In this document: piece after piece, positions 1-6,757 of the stretch
Layout: the number at the start of each line of letters is the position of its first letter
How positions within the stretch are numbered: the first letter of the stretch is position 1
Assembly (NCBI GenBank): GCA_050116415.1
Contig: JASFOS010000041.1
Coordinates: 1 to 16,688 of the forward strand
DNA from: JARRJY01 sp050116415
GTDB taxonomy: Bacteria > Pseudomonadota > Gammaproteobacteria > UBA6429 > Thiohalophilaceae
DNA: 16,688 nucleotides
Reading direction: 5' to 3'
Notes under the pieces: model-generated
Told to the model about the DNA's origin: nothing
The model's database searches: none
What the model saw: only the letters and a program-made list of their open reading frames with translations
Made by a program: the position numbers and the translations under genes

Positions 1-2
1 TT

Positions 3-845
3 CCCGGCTACCATCTGCGCGCCATTACCAATGGTGTGCACCCACCAAGCTGGACCCATGACAGTTTTGCCCGGCTCTACGATGCCCATCTTTCGGGCTG
101 GTGCCATGAGCCCGAAATTCTGTTACGTTCGGATCACGCTATTCCCGATGAAGATATCTGGCAGGCCCATGTCGAAGCAAAGCAGACATTGATTAGTTAC
201 CTGGAACAGGCCAGCGAGCAGCAACTGGATGCGGAGGTCGCGATACTGGGTTTTGCCCGGCGTATGACGGCTTACAAACGTCCGGATTTACTGTTTAGTG
301 ATTTGCAACGGCTCAAGGCGATCGCCAAAATGTTTCCGTTCCAGGTGGTCATTGCGGGCAAGGCTCACCCTCGTGACGAGGCCGGCAAGCAATTGATCAG
401 GGAGTTGTTTAGCGTTGCCGATAGCCTGAAAGATGATATCCGGATTGTGTTTGTACCCGACTACAACATGGAACTGGCTAAAAAGTTCGTTGCCGGCGTC
501 GACCTGTGGTTAAACACCCCGCTGCGACCCTTTGAAGCCTCCGGAACCAGTGGTATGAAGGCGACCTTCAACGGCGTACCCAACCTCAGTATCCTGGATG
601 GCTGGTGGATCGAAGGCTGCATTGAAGGGGTAACCGGCTGGGCCATTGGTAATGACGCGGAAGAGTCTCGCGAGAGTGATGCCAGCGATCTTTATAACAA
701 ACTGGAACAGGTTGTGTTGCCATTGTATTACCAGGATAGAAAGGGCTGGATAAAGGTAATGAAAGGCGCGATCAGCAAGAACGCCTCTTATTTTAACAGT
801 AACCGCATGATGCGGCGTTATGCGGCAGAAGCCTACATTCGCTGA
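3..845 (+). CDS. glgP: Alpha-glucan (glycogen/maltodextrin) phosphorylase, C-terminal part; 5' end outside window
   Basis: The frame is open to the left edge (PGYHLRAITNGVHPPSW...), so this is the C-terminal third or so of a GT35 phosphorylase, which releases glucose-1-phosphate from storage glucans using pyridoxal phosphate. Visible family signatures are ITNGVHPPSW at the edge, FARRMTAYKRPDLL, AGKAHPRDE, and PFEASGTSGMKATFNG followed by LDGWWIEG. The lysine of SGMK (codon 558-560) aligns with the PLP-binding lysine of the family. The SGMK/LDGWW spelling fits the shorter archaeal/Thermotoga-type subfamily better than the E. coli GlgP type (NMK/LDGAN). The gene ends with TGA at 843-845 and is convergent with the CZB gene, 53 bp away, with no clear terminator. 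Family assignment is secure; the exact substrate (glycogen or maltodextrin) cannot be read here. Confidence 0.93.
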   Translation, partial: PGYHLRAITNGVHPPSWTHDSFARLYDAHLSGWCHEPEILLRSDHAIPDEDIWQAHVEAKQTLISYLEQASEQQLDAEVAILGFARRMTAYKRPDLLFSDLQRLKAIAKMFPFQVVIAGKAHPRDEAGKQLIRELFSVADSLKDDIRIVFVPDYNMELAKKFVAGVDLWLNTPLRPFEASGTSGMKATFNGVPNLSILDGWWIEGCIEGVTGWAIGNDAEESRESDASDLYNKLEQVVLPLYYQDRKGWIKVMKGAISKNASYFNSNRMMRRYAAEAYIR

Positions 846-898
846 ATCAACCGGCAAAAGTTAACAGGGATATATAAATCAGTCGTTCAGGACAGCCG

Positions 899-1375
899 TT
901 ATTTCTTATCATCCCAGGCAGGCAGATTCAGATCAATGTCACTGCTTTTGTTGGTCATGGCAGATACCATGCGGATTTCATTTTCCAGCGCATCGAGTTT
1001 TTCCATGATAATGTTGGACACCTTTTGTAAATCATGGAAGCGCTGCCGGGCCTTGTTGAGTTTTTGTTCTTTATTCAGCCCGGTCAGGCGAGAAAAAAAC
1101 GAACCTTTTTCCTTGCCAAATAACAGGTTAAAAATTTCCGCATAGATTTCATGCAGTTCATTATGGGGTGCTTCTATTTCATGGTAGGCGTTGAGGTGGG
1201 CAAGTTTTTTACCATCGCTGTAATACCAGCTACCAAAAATACAATCAGTAGGCAGTACCGGGATTTTTTCTTTATCAACCGCCTTACCCTCAATCAGGGC
1301 GCCAGCACGACTGACCCAGCCCAGGTGAGCGGTTTTTGCATTTCGTAACCGTTTGATAACGTCTTTCGCATCCAT
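899..1375 (-). CDS. Standalone CZB (chemoreceptor zinc-binding) domain protein
   Basis: This 158-residue soluble protein has no signal peptide or membrane segment. Residues about 8-80 form a CZB domain: H17 in AHLGW, C45 in CIFGSWYY, and H71/H75 in APHNELH give the expected HCHH zinc-ligand set. Residues 85-140 are charged and probably helical. CZB domains are usually C-terminal to chemoreceptors or diguanylate cyclases, where bound zinc tunes output (for example DgcZ and TlpD). A free-standing copy may bind zinc and act on a receptor or other partner; this is inference. The gene lies 122 bp downstream of yqeY on the same strand. A sequence matching a sigma-28 -10 box precedes it, consistent with a motility role. 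The ribosome binding site is weak (AAGAAG about 10 bp before the ATG). Domain call is strong, function open. Confidence 0.85.
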   Translation of the reverse strand: MDAKDVIKRLRNAKTAHLGWVSRAGALIEGKAVDKEKIPVLPTDCIFGSWYYSDGKKLAHLNAYHEIEAPHNELHEIYAEIFNLLFGKEKGSFFSRLTGLNKEQKLNKARQRFHDLQKVSNIIMEKLDALENEIRMVSAMTNKSSDIDLNLPAWDDKK

Positions 1376-1441
1376 CGTATTTTACTTCTTGTTATTTGAG
1401 AGTGTTATAGTTCATCAAGATCAGCACAGGATCCGTTTACC

Positions 1442-1468
1442 TTATCGGCAGCCGGGAGAGATTTTTAA
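1442..1468 (-). promoter_or_regulatory. Candidate sigma-28 (FliA) promoter of the CZB gene
   Basis: On the minus strand GCCGATAA (1449-1442) is an exact match to the flagellar sigma-28 -10 consensus. The -35 position at the canonical 11-nt spacing (1468-1461) reads TTAAAAAT, only a partial match to TAAAGTTT. Transcription would start near 1435, about 60 nt before the CZB start codon. The perfect -10 box and the chemotaxis-type product support it; the weak -35 box limits confidence. Confidence 0.45.
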
Positions 1469-1476
1469 GGAAAGGG

Positions 1477-1491
1477 TGCGCCAGGGGCGCA
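1477..1491 (-). terminator. Possible weak terminator hairpin after yqeY
   Basis: TGCGCC and GGCGCA form a perfect 6-bp GC-rich stem around a 3-nt loop, 7 bp beyond the yqeY stop codon. On the minus strand it is followed by a pyrimidine-rich stretch (CCCTTTCCTT) rather than a clean T run, so termination may be partial. Confidence 0.35.
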
Positions 1492-1497
1492 ACAGGC

Positions 1498-1944
1498 TTA
1501 TGAGAGCAGCGCTTTGATTTTACCACTCACCGCACCCATGTCGGCACGGCCGGCCAGCTTGGGCTTCAGCGTGCCCATGACTTTACCCATGTCTTTCATG
1601 GATTCAGCGCCGGTGGCGGTAATGGCCTCTTTGATCAGCGCTTCGATTTCATCATCGGAGAGCTGTTCGGGCATGTAGAGCTGGATAATCGCGATTTCAG
1701 ATTTTTCCTGCTCGGCCAGTTCATCACGACCGGCTTTTTCGAACTGTTCGATGGAGTCTTTACGCTGCTTGAGCATTTTTTCCAGGATAGCAACGACCTG
1801 TTCATCGTTGAGCTCGGTACGCTCATCGACTTCTTTCTGTTTTAGGGCAGCCGTAATCAGACGCAAAGTGGCCAGGCGCGCCTTGTCTTTCTCGCGCATG
1901 GCGGTTTTTACGTCATCATTAATGCGGGTTTTCAGGTCTGCCAT
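1498..1944 (-). CDS. yqeY: GatB/YqeY domain protein
   Basis: The 148-residue product has the usual length and architecture of YqeY: an N-terminal helical region (MADLKTRINDDVKTAMREKD, then ATLRLITAALKQKEVD) and a C-terminal domain ending GADMGAVSGKIKALL-type (here GRADMGAVSGKIKALLS). YqeY resembles the tRNA-binding tail domain of GatB amidotransferase, but its own function is not established; a role in tRNA or translation is inferred from that similarity and from its near-universal linkage to rpsU. Here it follows rpsU by 31 bp on the same strand, so the two are probably co-transcribed. In many gammaproteobacteria dnaG and rpoD follow; here the CZB gene follows instead. Confidence 0.95.
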   Translation of the reverse strand: MADLKTRINDDVKTAMREKDKARLATLRLITAALKQKEVDERTELNDEQVVAILEKMLKQRKDSIEQFEKAGRDELAEQEKSEIAIIQLYMPEQLSDDEIEALIKEAITATGAESMKDMGKVMGTLKPKLAGRADMGAVSGKIKALLS

Positions 1945-1975
1945 GGTGACAAGGCCGGACTCAAGCCTGGGAAAA

Positions 1976-2191
1976 TTAGTAGAGACGTTTCAGACGGTTA
2001 CGTTCGCGGGAAACTTTCTTGGCGTGGCGCTTAACCGCTGCTGCTTTTTGGCGTTTACGCACGGAAGTTGGCTTTTCATAGAATTCGCGACGACGAACTT
2101 CAGACAGCACCCCGGCTTTTTCACATGAACGTTTGAAACGACGCAGGGCGACGTCAAATGGTTCGTTTTCCTTTACGCGCACAGATGGCAT
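1976..2191 (-). CDS. rpsU: 30S ribosomal protein S21
   Basis: This 71-residue, very basic protein matches S21 along its whole length: MPSVRVKENEPFDVALRRFK at the start, then CEKAGVLSEVRRREFYEKP and a Lys/Arg-rich tail ending RLKRLY. S21 binds the 30S platform near the 3' end of 16S rRNA and helps initiation. Length equals that of E. coli S21. A good ribosome binding site (GAGGTG) lies 8 nt before the ATG. It is the first gene of a probable rpsU-yqeY unit and is divergent from tsaD across 109 bp, which is the conserved gammaproteobacterial arrangement. Confidence 0.98.
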   Translation of the reverse strand: MPSVRVKENEPFDVALRRFKRSCEKAGVLSEVRRREFYEKPTSVRKRQKAAAVKRHAKKVSRERNRLKRLY

Positions 2192-2199
2192 GTACTTCT

Positions 2200-2205
2200 C
2201 ACCTC
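2200..2205 (-). promoter_or_regulatory. Ribosome binding site of rpsU
   Basis: GAGGTG on the minus strand, 8 nt upstream of the ATG at 2191, is one of the stronger Shine-Dalgarno matches in the window and fixes the rpsU start. Confidence 0.7.
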
Positions 2206-2238
2206 AAAAAAATGTTGAAATCGAAAGAACGCGCAAGT

Positions 2239-2264
2239 CTAATACCAAGTTTTCCGAATTGCAA
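2239..2264 (-). promoter_or_regulatory. Candidate extended -10 promoter of rpsU-yqeY
   Basis: On the minus strand TGG-TATTAG (2247-2239) forms an extended -10 element (TGn plus a 4/6 match to TATAAT). A TTGCAA box sits at 2264-2259, but the 14-nt spacing is short, so recognition would rest on the extended -10. The start would be near 2232, giving a leader of about 40 nt. Confidence 0.35.
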
Positions 2265-2300
2265 AGGGATCCGGCCAAAAAGGCCTCAAATCAGTCAAAT

Positions 2301-3314
2301 ATGCGTATTTTAGCCATCGAAACCTCCTGTGATGAAACCGGCGTCGCCATTTATGACAGCGAGCAAGGGCTGTTGAGCCATGCTTTATATAGCCAGATCG
2401 CACTGCATGCCGAGTACGGTGGCGTGGTACCGGAACTGGCCTCCCGCGACCACGTGCGCAAGACCCTGCCGCTGGTCGAACAGGTACTGAACGAGGCTGC
2501 CCTGGCCAAGACCGATATCGATGGCGTGGCCTATACTGCGGGGCCGGGGCTGGTGGGGGCGCTGCTGGTCGGGGCCGGTATTGGCCGCAGCCTGGCCTAT
2601 GCCTGGGGTGTGCCGGCCATCGGTGTGCATCACATGGAAGGCCACCTGCTGGCACCGATGCTGGAGGACAACCCCCCTGAATTCCCGTTCGTGGCCTTGC
2701 TGGTTTCCGGTGGCCATACCCAGCTGGTACGGGTTGACGGCATCGGCCAGTATGAATTACTGGGTGAATCACTGGATGATGCGGCGGGCGAAGCGTTCGA
2801 TAAAACCGCCAAGATGCTGGGGCTCGGTTATCCCGGTGGACCTGCCGTGTCGAAGCTGGCAGAAAAAGGGCATAAGGATCGCTTCAAGTTTCCGCGCCCC
2901 ATGGTGGACCGGCCCGGCCTGGATTTCAGTTTCAGCGGCTTGAAGACCTTCACCTTGAATACCATCAATGCCGAGGGGGATGACGAACAAACCCGGGCCG
3001 ATATTGCCCTGGCGTTTGAAACCGCGGTGGTAGAAACCCTGGCCATCAAGTGTCGTCGTGCCTTGCAGGAAACCGGTTTGAGCCGCTTGATCATCGCTGG
3101 CGGGGTCAGCGCCAACCAGCATCTGCGCACTCGCCTTGAACACATGGTGAAAAAAGAACGCGCCGAGGTATTCTATGCCCGCCCGGAATTCTGTACCGAC
3201 AATGGCGCGATGATTGCCTATGCCGGTTGTCAGCGCTTACTGGCCGGCCAGCATGAACCGCTGCTGTTTACCGCCAACCCTCGCTGGGACATGTCTCAAC
3301 TGGATTCAGTGTAG
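2301..3314 (+). CDS. tsaD: tRNA N6-adenosine threonylcarbamoyltransferase TsaD
   Basis: The 337-residue product transfers threonylcarbamoyl from TC-AMP to A37 of ANN-decoding tRNAs, acting with TsaB and TsaE. Diagnostic motifs are ETSCDETG (residues 7-14), the metal-binding H111 and H115 in HHMEGH, SGGHTQ (136-141), GEAFDKTAK (163-171), AGGVSAN (266-272) and D300 in CTDNGAM. Length is normal for the family. The ATG at 2301 was chosen because the conserved family start MRILAIETSCDETG begins there; the open frame continues upstream to 2133, but that part overlaps rpsU and matches nothing. No strong ribosome binding site is visible. It is divergent from rpsU, the usual gammaproteobacterial neighbour. 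A short GGCC-AAAAA-GGCC inverted repeat at 2273-2285 lies in its leader. Confidence 0.97.
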   Translation: MRILAIETSCDETGVAIYDSEQGLLSHALYSQIALHAEYGGVVPELASRDHVRKTLPLVEQVLNEAALAKTDIDGVAYTAGPGLVGALLVGAGIGRSLAYAWGVPAIGVHHMEGHLLAPMLEDNPPEFPFVALLVSGGHTQLVRVDGIGQYELLGESLDDAAGEAFDKTAKMLGLGYPGGPAVSKLAEKGHKDRFKFPRPMVDRPGLDFSFSGLKTFTLNTINAEGDDEQTRADIALAFETAVVETLAIKCRRALQETGLSRLIIAGGVSANQHLRTRLEHMVKKERAEVFYARPEFCTDNGAMIAYAGCQRLLAGQHEPLLFTANPRWDMSQLDSV

Positions 3315-3387
3315 ATTCCAAGACACTTTCTAAATGTGAACAATTGTTAAATACCTTTGCGAAATTATGTTTTAACCCACTTCGCTA

Positions 3388-3415
3388 TCAAGTTTTGTTT
3401 GTATTTGTACGATAA
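3388..3415 (+). promoter_or_regulatory. Candidate sigma-28 (FliA) promoter of the DUF6436-MCP unit
   Basis: TCAAGTTT (3388-3395) matches 7 of 8 positions of the sigma-28 -35 consensus TAAAGTTT. TACGATAA (3408-3415) matches 6 of 8 positions of GCCGATAA. The spacer is 12 nt rather than the optimal 11. Transcription would start near 3422, 24 nt before the start codon at 3446. The location in front of a chemoreceptor operon supports it. A weaker sigma-70 candidate, TTGTTA (3344-3349) and TATGTT (3366-3371) with 16-nt spacing, lies just upstream. Confidence 0.5.
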
Positions 3416-3445
3416 AACAGTACTCGAACTACAAATCAAAACAAC

Positions 3446-4096
3446 ATGCCTGCAGAAGCAACACAATCCGTTCATCGCTTTACCATATTTTTAGTATTGA
3501 TATGGATGGCCGTGGTTGTCTCAGGTTTCTGGTGGTTCCAGTTCAAGGACCTGCGTGAATTTGGTTCTGAAACAGAAGTTGTGTTTTTCGAAGGGCATAA
3601 GTTCGATGGCCAGTTAGCGGCGCTGGTTAAAACAGTAGGCAGCAATACAGATCGTGTAACCCTTGTACACTTCTGGGATCCGGATTGCAGTTGTAACCGC
3701 TTTAACGAACCGCATGTAAAAGAACTCATAGAAAAATACGCACAGCAGAATATCCAGTTCGTGATCGTCGCCAGAACATCACAGCCAGCATTGAAAAACA
3801 AGGTGCTGGCCAGGGCCAGGCAGACTTTCAGTCATCCCGCCGTGGTGCAGGTGATATCAGAACAGGATGTTGAATTCGCTGCCATGCCATCGACGCCATC
3901 GGTGGCAGTATTAAACGAACAGAACAAGTTGATGTATTTTGGGCCATACAGTGTTGGTGCAGTATGTAATGTTAAGAACGGTGCCTTTGTTGAAAAGACA
4001 CTGGAGCAAATGTCAAAAGGGCAAGACAAGAAACAACTGAACGTATTGGCAACGGGGTGTTTCTGTTCCTGGGGTGACAAGAATAAATCAATATAA
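3446..4096 (+). CDS. Membrane-anchored thioredoxin-fold protein, DUF6436 family
   Basis: The 216-residue protein has a short N-terminus, one hydrophobic segment at about 12-31 (FTIFLVLIWMAVVVSGFWWF), and then a thioredoxin-like domain presumably in the periplasm. The domain shows LVHFWDPDCSCNRFN, where C81-S-C83 replaces the usual CxxC, and a likely cis-proline at P151 (MPSTPSVAV). It also has YFGPYSVGAVC (C174) and a C-terminal GCFCSWG (C205, C207). This cysteine pattern fits DUF6436 as I recall it; the family has no established function. A redox or metal role is inference. The MCP gene starts 11 bp after the stop, so the two are almost certainly co-transcribed. No clear ribosome binding site precedes the ATG. 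Confidence 0.8.
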   Translation: MPAEATQSVHRFTIFLVLIWMAVVVSGFWWFQFKDLREFGSETEVVFFEGHKFDGQLAALVKTVGSNTDRVTLVHFWDPDCSCNRFNEPHVKELIEKYAQQNIQFVIVARTSQPALKNKVLARARQTFSHPAVVQVISEQDVEFAAMPSTPSVAVLNEQNKLMYFGPYSVGAVCNVKNGAFVEKTLEQMSKGQDKKQLNVLATGCFCSWGDKNKSI

Positions 4097-4100
4097 AGGA
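4095..4100 (+). promoter_or_regulatory. Ribosome binding site of the MCP gene
   Basis: AAAGGA overlaps the stop codon of the DUF6436 gene and lies 7 nt before the ATG at 4108. This placement suggests translational coupling of the two genes and supports the chosen MCP start. Confidence 0.6.
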
Positions 4101-4107
4101 TACACAG

Positions 4108-5607
4108 ATGAAAGTTAACACGGATTCAATGACAGTATTATACAAGCAGGGTGACAAAATCATGGTAGGTGTAATGTGGTTCCTGTTCGTGATGGCGCTA
4201 GGTTTATCAACATGGTATGACACCATGGCGGAAGCATTGTGGATCGGATTGCCCTCCGTATTGCTACCGACTTTTCTTTACATGAAATCTGGTGGCACAT
4301 TGATCTCACGCCTGGTAAATGCGGCTGCGTTCATGGTGTTTTCCGCGCTACATATTCACCAGGCACACGGCATGATCGAGGTGCATTTCGGGATTTTCGT
4401 GTTGCTGGCGTTCCTGCTTTTTTACCGTGACTGGAAGCCGGTTGTGGCCGCCGCCGCAGTGATCGCCGTCCATCACCTGTCATTTAATTTCTTGCAGGCA
4501 GGCAATGCCGGGGTTTACCTGTTTGACAGTCGCACGGGGATTGACCTGGTGTTGATTCATGCTGCTTACGTGGTGTTTGAAACGGCGATCCTGGTTTATA
4601 TGGCTACCTTATTTAACAAGGAAGCCTTGCAGTCAGTTGAACTCCAGGAAATCGGTCAACATCTTGGCCTGACTGACGGCAAGATCGACCTCAGTTATCG
4701 CAAGCAAAATGCGCAAAGTACCTTTGCCCAGGACTTTAACCATTATGTGAATGAGATCGATGCCACCATCAGTGGCACACGCGATGCGGCAGACCAGCTA
4801 ACCTCGGCAACACTGGAAATGAATAGCCTGAGTTCAACCGCCAATGACAACATGCAACGTCAGTTATCCGAAACTGACCAGGTCGCGACGGCTATTAATG
4901 AGATGACCGCAACGGTACAGGAAGTGGCACGAAGTGCATCGGAAGCTGCCACCGCGGCGCAATCAGCCGATGAGGAGGCGACGAAAGGCCGCACAGTTGT
5001 TACCGAGACCATTAATGTGATCAATAACCTGGCATCAAGCGTGGATCAGGCGGCCAACGTGATCAATGAATTGAACAGCCAGAGTGACAATATCGGTGTG
5101 GTGCTGGAAGTTATCAAGGAAATCGCCGACCAGACTAACCTGCTGGCATTAAATGCCGCGATCGAAGCGGCGCGGGCCGGTGAACAGGGTAGAGGTTTTG
5201 CGGTAGTGGCGGATGAGGTGCGAACCCTGGCCAGTCGTACCCAGCAATCCACCGAAGAAATTCACGGCATGATTGAAAAACTGCAATCGGGTGCCAGGGA
5301 TGCCGTGCAGGTGATGGAGAATGGTCGTGAACAGGCACACAGTGGCGTGGAGCAGGCGTCGCTGGCCGGTGCCTCACTGCAGGGTATTACCAGTGCGATT
5401 AATACCATCAGTGAAATGAATACCCAGATTGCCGCGGCTGCCACGCAACAAAGCCATGTCGCCGAGGACATCAACCGTAACATCATTAACATTTCTCAAA
5501 CGGCCACCGATGCTGCGCAAGCGGTCAGTCACGCGGCCAGTGCCGGCAGTGTGCTGGATGATCTGGCGGTTCAGTTACAGGCGCAGGTCAAGAAGTTTGT
5601 TATCTAG
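4108..5607 (+). CDS. Methyl-accepting chemotaxis protein with six-helix membrane sensor
   Basis: The 499-residue receptor lacks the usual large periplasmic domain. Six hydrophobic segments are visible at about 18-38, 43-59, 65-87, 93-108, 111-130 and 147-169, with only short loops. Histidines cluster in and near these helices: H82, H84, H87, H93, H122, H123 and H151. From about 210 onward it is a long coiled-coil signalling domain with the highly conserved hairpin tip (DQTNLLALNAAIEAARAGEQ, about 341-360, then GRGFAVVADEVR), which binds CheA and CheW. There is no recognisable HAMP domain between the last helix and the coiled coil, and no C-terminal NWETF-type CheR/CheB tether. It is paired with the DUF6436 gene upstream. 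The ligand is unknown. MCP identity is certain; the sensor function is not. Confidence 0.96.
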   Translation: MKVNTDSMTVLYKQGDKIMVGVMWFLFVMALGLSTWYDTMAEALWIGLPSVLLPTFLYMKSGGTLISRLVNAAAFMVFSALHIHQAHGMIEVHFGIFVLLAFLLFYRDWKPVVAAAAVIAVHHLSFNFLQAGNAGVYLFDSRTGIDLVLIHAAYVVFETAILVYMATLFNKEALQSVELQEIGQHLGLTDGKIDLSYRKQNAQSTFAQDFNHYVNEIDATISGTRDAADQLTSATLEMNSLSSTANDNMQRQLSETDQVATAINEMTATVQEVARSASEAATAAQSADEEATKGRTVVTETINVINNLASSVDQAANVINELNSQSDNIGVVLEVIKEIADQTNLLALNAAIEAARAGEQGRGFAVVADEVRTLASRTQQSTEEIHGMIEKLQSGARDAVQVMENGREQAHSGVEQASLAGASLQGITSAINTISEMNTQIAAAATQQSHVAEDINRNIINISQTATDAAQAVSHAASAGSVLDDLAVQLQAQVKKFVI

Positions 5608-5635
5608 TCTTCAGCGGCTGTAGCGCGGACGAACT

Positions 5636-5666
5636 GCACCGGCTTGTGCAAAATGCAGCCCGGTGC
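5636..5666. terminator. Hairpin between convergent MCP and plsY genes
   Basis: GCACCGG (5636-5642) pairs with CCGGTGC (5660-5666), and an inner TGCA-AAA-TGCA extends it after a small internal loop. It sits between the two stop codons, 28 bp after the MCP stop. Neither strand has a good T run after the stem, so its efficiency as a terminator is uncertain. Confidence 0.4.
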
Positions 5667-5674
5667 GGCCTTTG

Positions 5675-6271
5675 CTAGCGGCTTTTACCGATCTTGCTTT
5701 CCTTGCCGCTGAGCAGGTTTTGGATATTATTGCGATGTCGCCAGTACAGGATTGCGGTCATGATCGCCGTAATAACAACCAACGGTTGTGAAGGAGCCAG
5801 CCACCAGACATAAAAGGGCGCCAGCAGGGTGGCAATGAGTGCGGACAACGAGGATATTTTCAATCCCTTGGCAACGAACAGCCAGGTTGCGGCTGTGGCC
5901 AGGCCCACCATCCAGGAAAAGCCGAATAATACCCCGAGCATGGTGGCGACACCCTTGCCCCCTTTAAAATGGAAAAATACCGGGTAGAGATGACCGAGGA
6001 AGGCGGCGATACCGACCAGCGCCAGGGTTTGAGAAGTGACCGCCAGGTAGCTGGCAACCATTACCGGGATCAGGCCTTTGATAAAGTCACCGAACAGGGT
6101 GATCGCTGCCGGTTTCTTGCCGCCGACGCGTAGCACGTTGGTCGCGCCGGGATTGCCCGAGCCCTCGCTACGCGGGTCCGGCAGCCCCATTATTTTACAG
6201 ACAATGATGGCGGTGGAAATGGAGCCAAATAAATAGGCGATGATAATCAGGCTGTAGTCGAGTAATGTCAT
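5675..6271 (-). CDS. plsY: Glycerol-3-phosphate acyltransferase PlsY
   Basis: The 198-residue inner-membrane enzyme transfers an acyl group from acyl-phosphate to glycerol-3-phosphate, the first step of phospholipid synthesis in the PlsX/PlsY route. The family's loops are clear: YLFGSISTA near the start, SGNPGATN (38-45), GDFIKG (61-66), and GHLYPVF (93-99) with FKGGKGVAT (102-110). Hydrophobic helices fill the intervals, as expected for a multi-pass protein. Length is normal. It is divergent from folB across 109 bp, a common gammaproteobacterial arrangement. Its ribosome binding site is not obvious. Confidence 0.97.
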   Translation of the reverse strand: MTLLDYSLIIIAYLFGSISTAIIVCKIMGLPDPRSEGSGNPGATNVLRVGGKKPAAITLFGDFIKGLIPVMVASYLAVTSQTLALVGIAAFLGHLYPVFFHFKGGKGVATMLGVLFGFSWMVGLATAATWLFVAKGLKISSLSALIATLLAPFYVWWLAPSQPLVVITAIMTAILYWRHRNNIQNLLSGKESKIGKSR

Positions 6272-6380
6272 GGTATAAGTTTGGCGAATATGGTGTTTTT
6301 TCCTGGGGCGATTATAGAGCGCGAATGCCTGGCAGTGTATAGTTCTGTGCTGAAAAATGAAAACCTAACAAGAGCATCAC

Positions 6381-6737
6381 ATGGATATCATTTATCTTAA
6401 TGACCTGCGGATTGACACGGTAATCGGTATTTTTGACTGGGAACGCCGGGTCAGGCAAACCATCAGCCTGGATATCGAAATGGCCACCGATATTCGCAAG
6501 GCAGCAGCCACTGACACCATCGATGATACGCTGGATTACAAGTCGGTGGCAAAACGCATCATCGCGTTTGTCGAGCAAAGCGAGTTCCAGCTGGTGGAAA
6601 CCCTGGCAGAACGGATTTGTGAAATTATCCTTAACGAGTTCAATGTGCCGTGGGTAAAACTGCGCCTGAATAAACAGGGTGCAGTGCGTGGTGCGCGTGA
6701 TGTGGGTGTCCTGATCGAACGTGGTAACAAGGCCTGA
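6381..6737 (+). CDS. folB: Dihydroneopterin aldolase FolB
   Basis: The 118-residue enzyme cleaves 7,8-dihydroneopterin to 6-hydroxymethyl-7,8-dihydropterin and glycolaldehyde in folate synthesis. Family features are MDIIYLNDLRIDTVIGIFDWER at the N-terminus (catalytic-region Glu at E21), TLDYKSVAKRI (50-60), LVETLAERIC (71-80) and the C-terminal NKQGAVRGARDVGVLIER with the likely catalytic K98. Most homologues have KPGA where this has KQGA, a small deviation beside the lysine. A modest AAGAG lies about 8 nt before the ATG. folK follows after 20 bp; its product uses the FolB product as substrate. Confidence 0.96.
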   Translation: MDIIYLNDLRIDTVIGIFDWERRVRQTISLDIEMATDIRKAAATDTIDDTLDYKSVAKRIIAFVEQSEFQLVETLAERICEIILNEFNVPWVKLRLNKQGAVRGARDVGVLIERGNKA

Positions 6738-6757
6738 TATATGAACAGGTATTTTAA

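Noticed and set aside
2273..2285. GGCC-AAAAA-GGCC as a riboswitch or attenuator of tsaD
   Set aside because: The stem is only 4 bp and no wider conserved structure is visible.
2133..2300. N-terminal extension of the tsaD reading frame by 56 residues
   Set aside because: It runs over the rpsU start and leader and has no family similarity; conserved TsaD sequence begins at the ATG at 2301.
2239..2772. 177-codon open frame on the minus strand inside tsaD
   Set aside because: Pro/Arg/His-rich composition typical of an antisense frame in GC-rich coding DNA, and fully contained in a clear tsaD.
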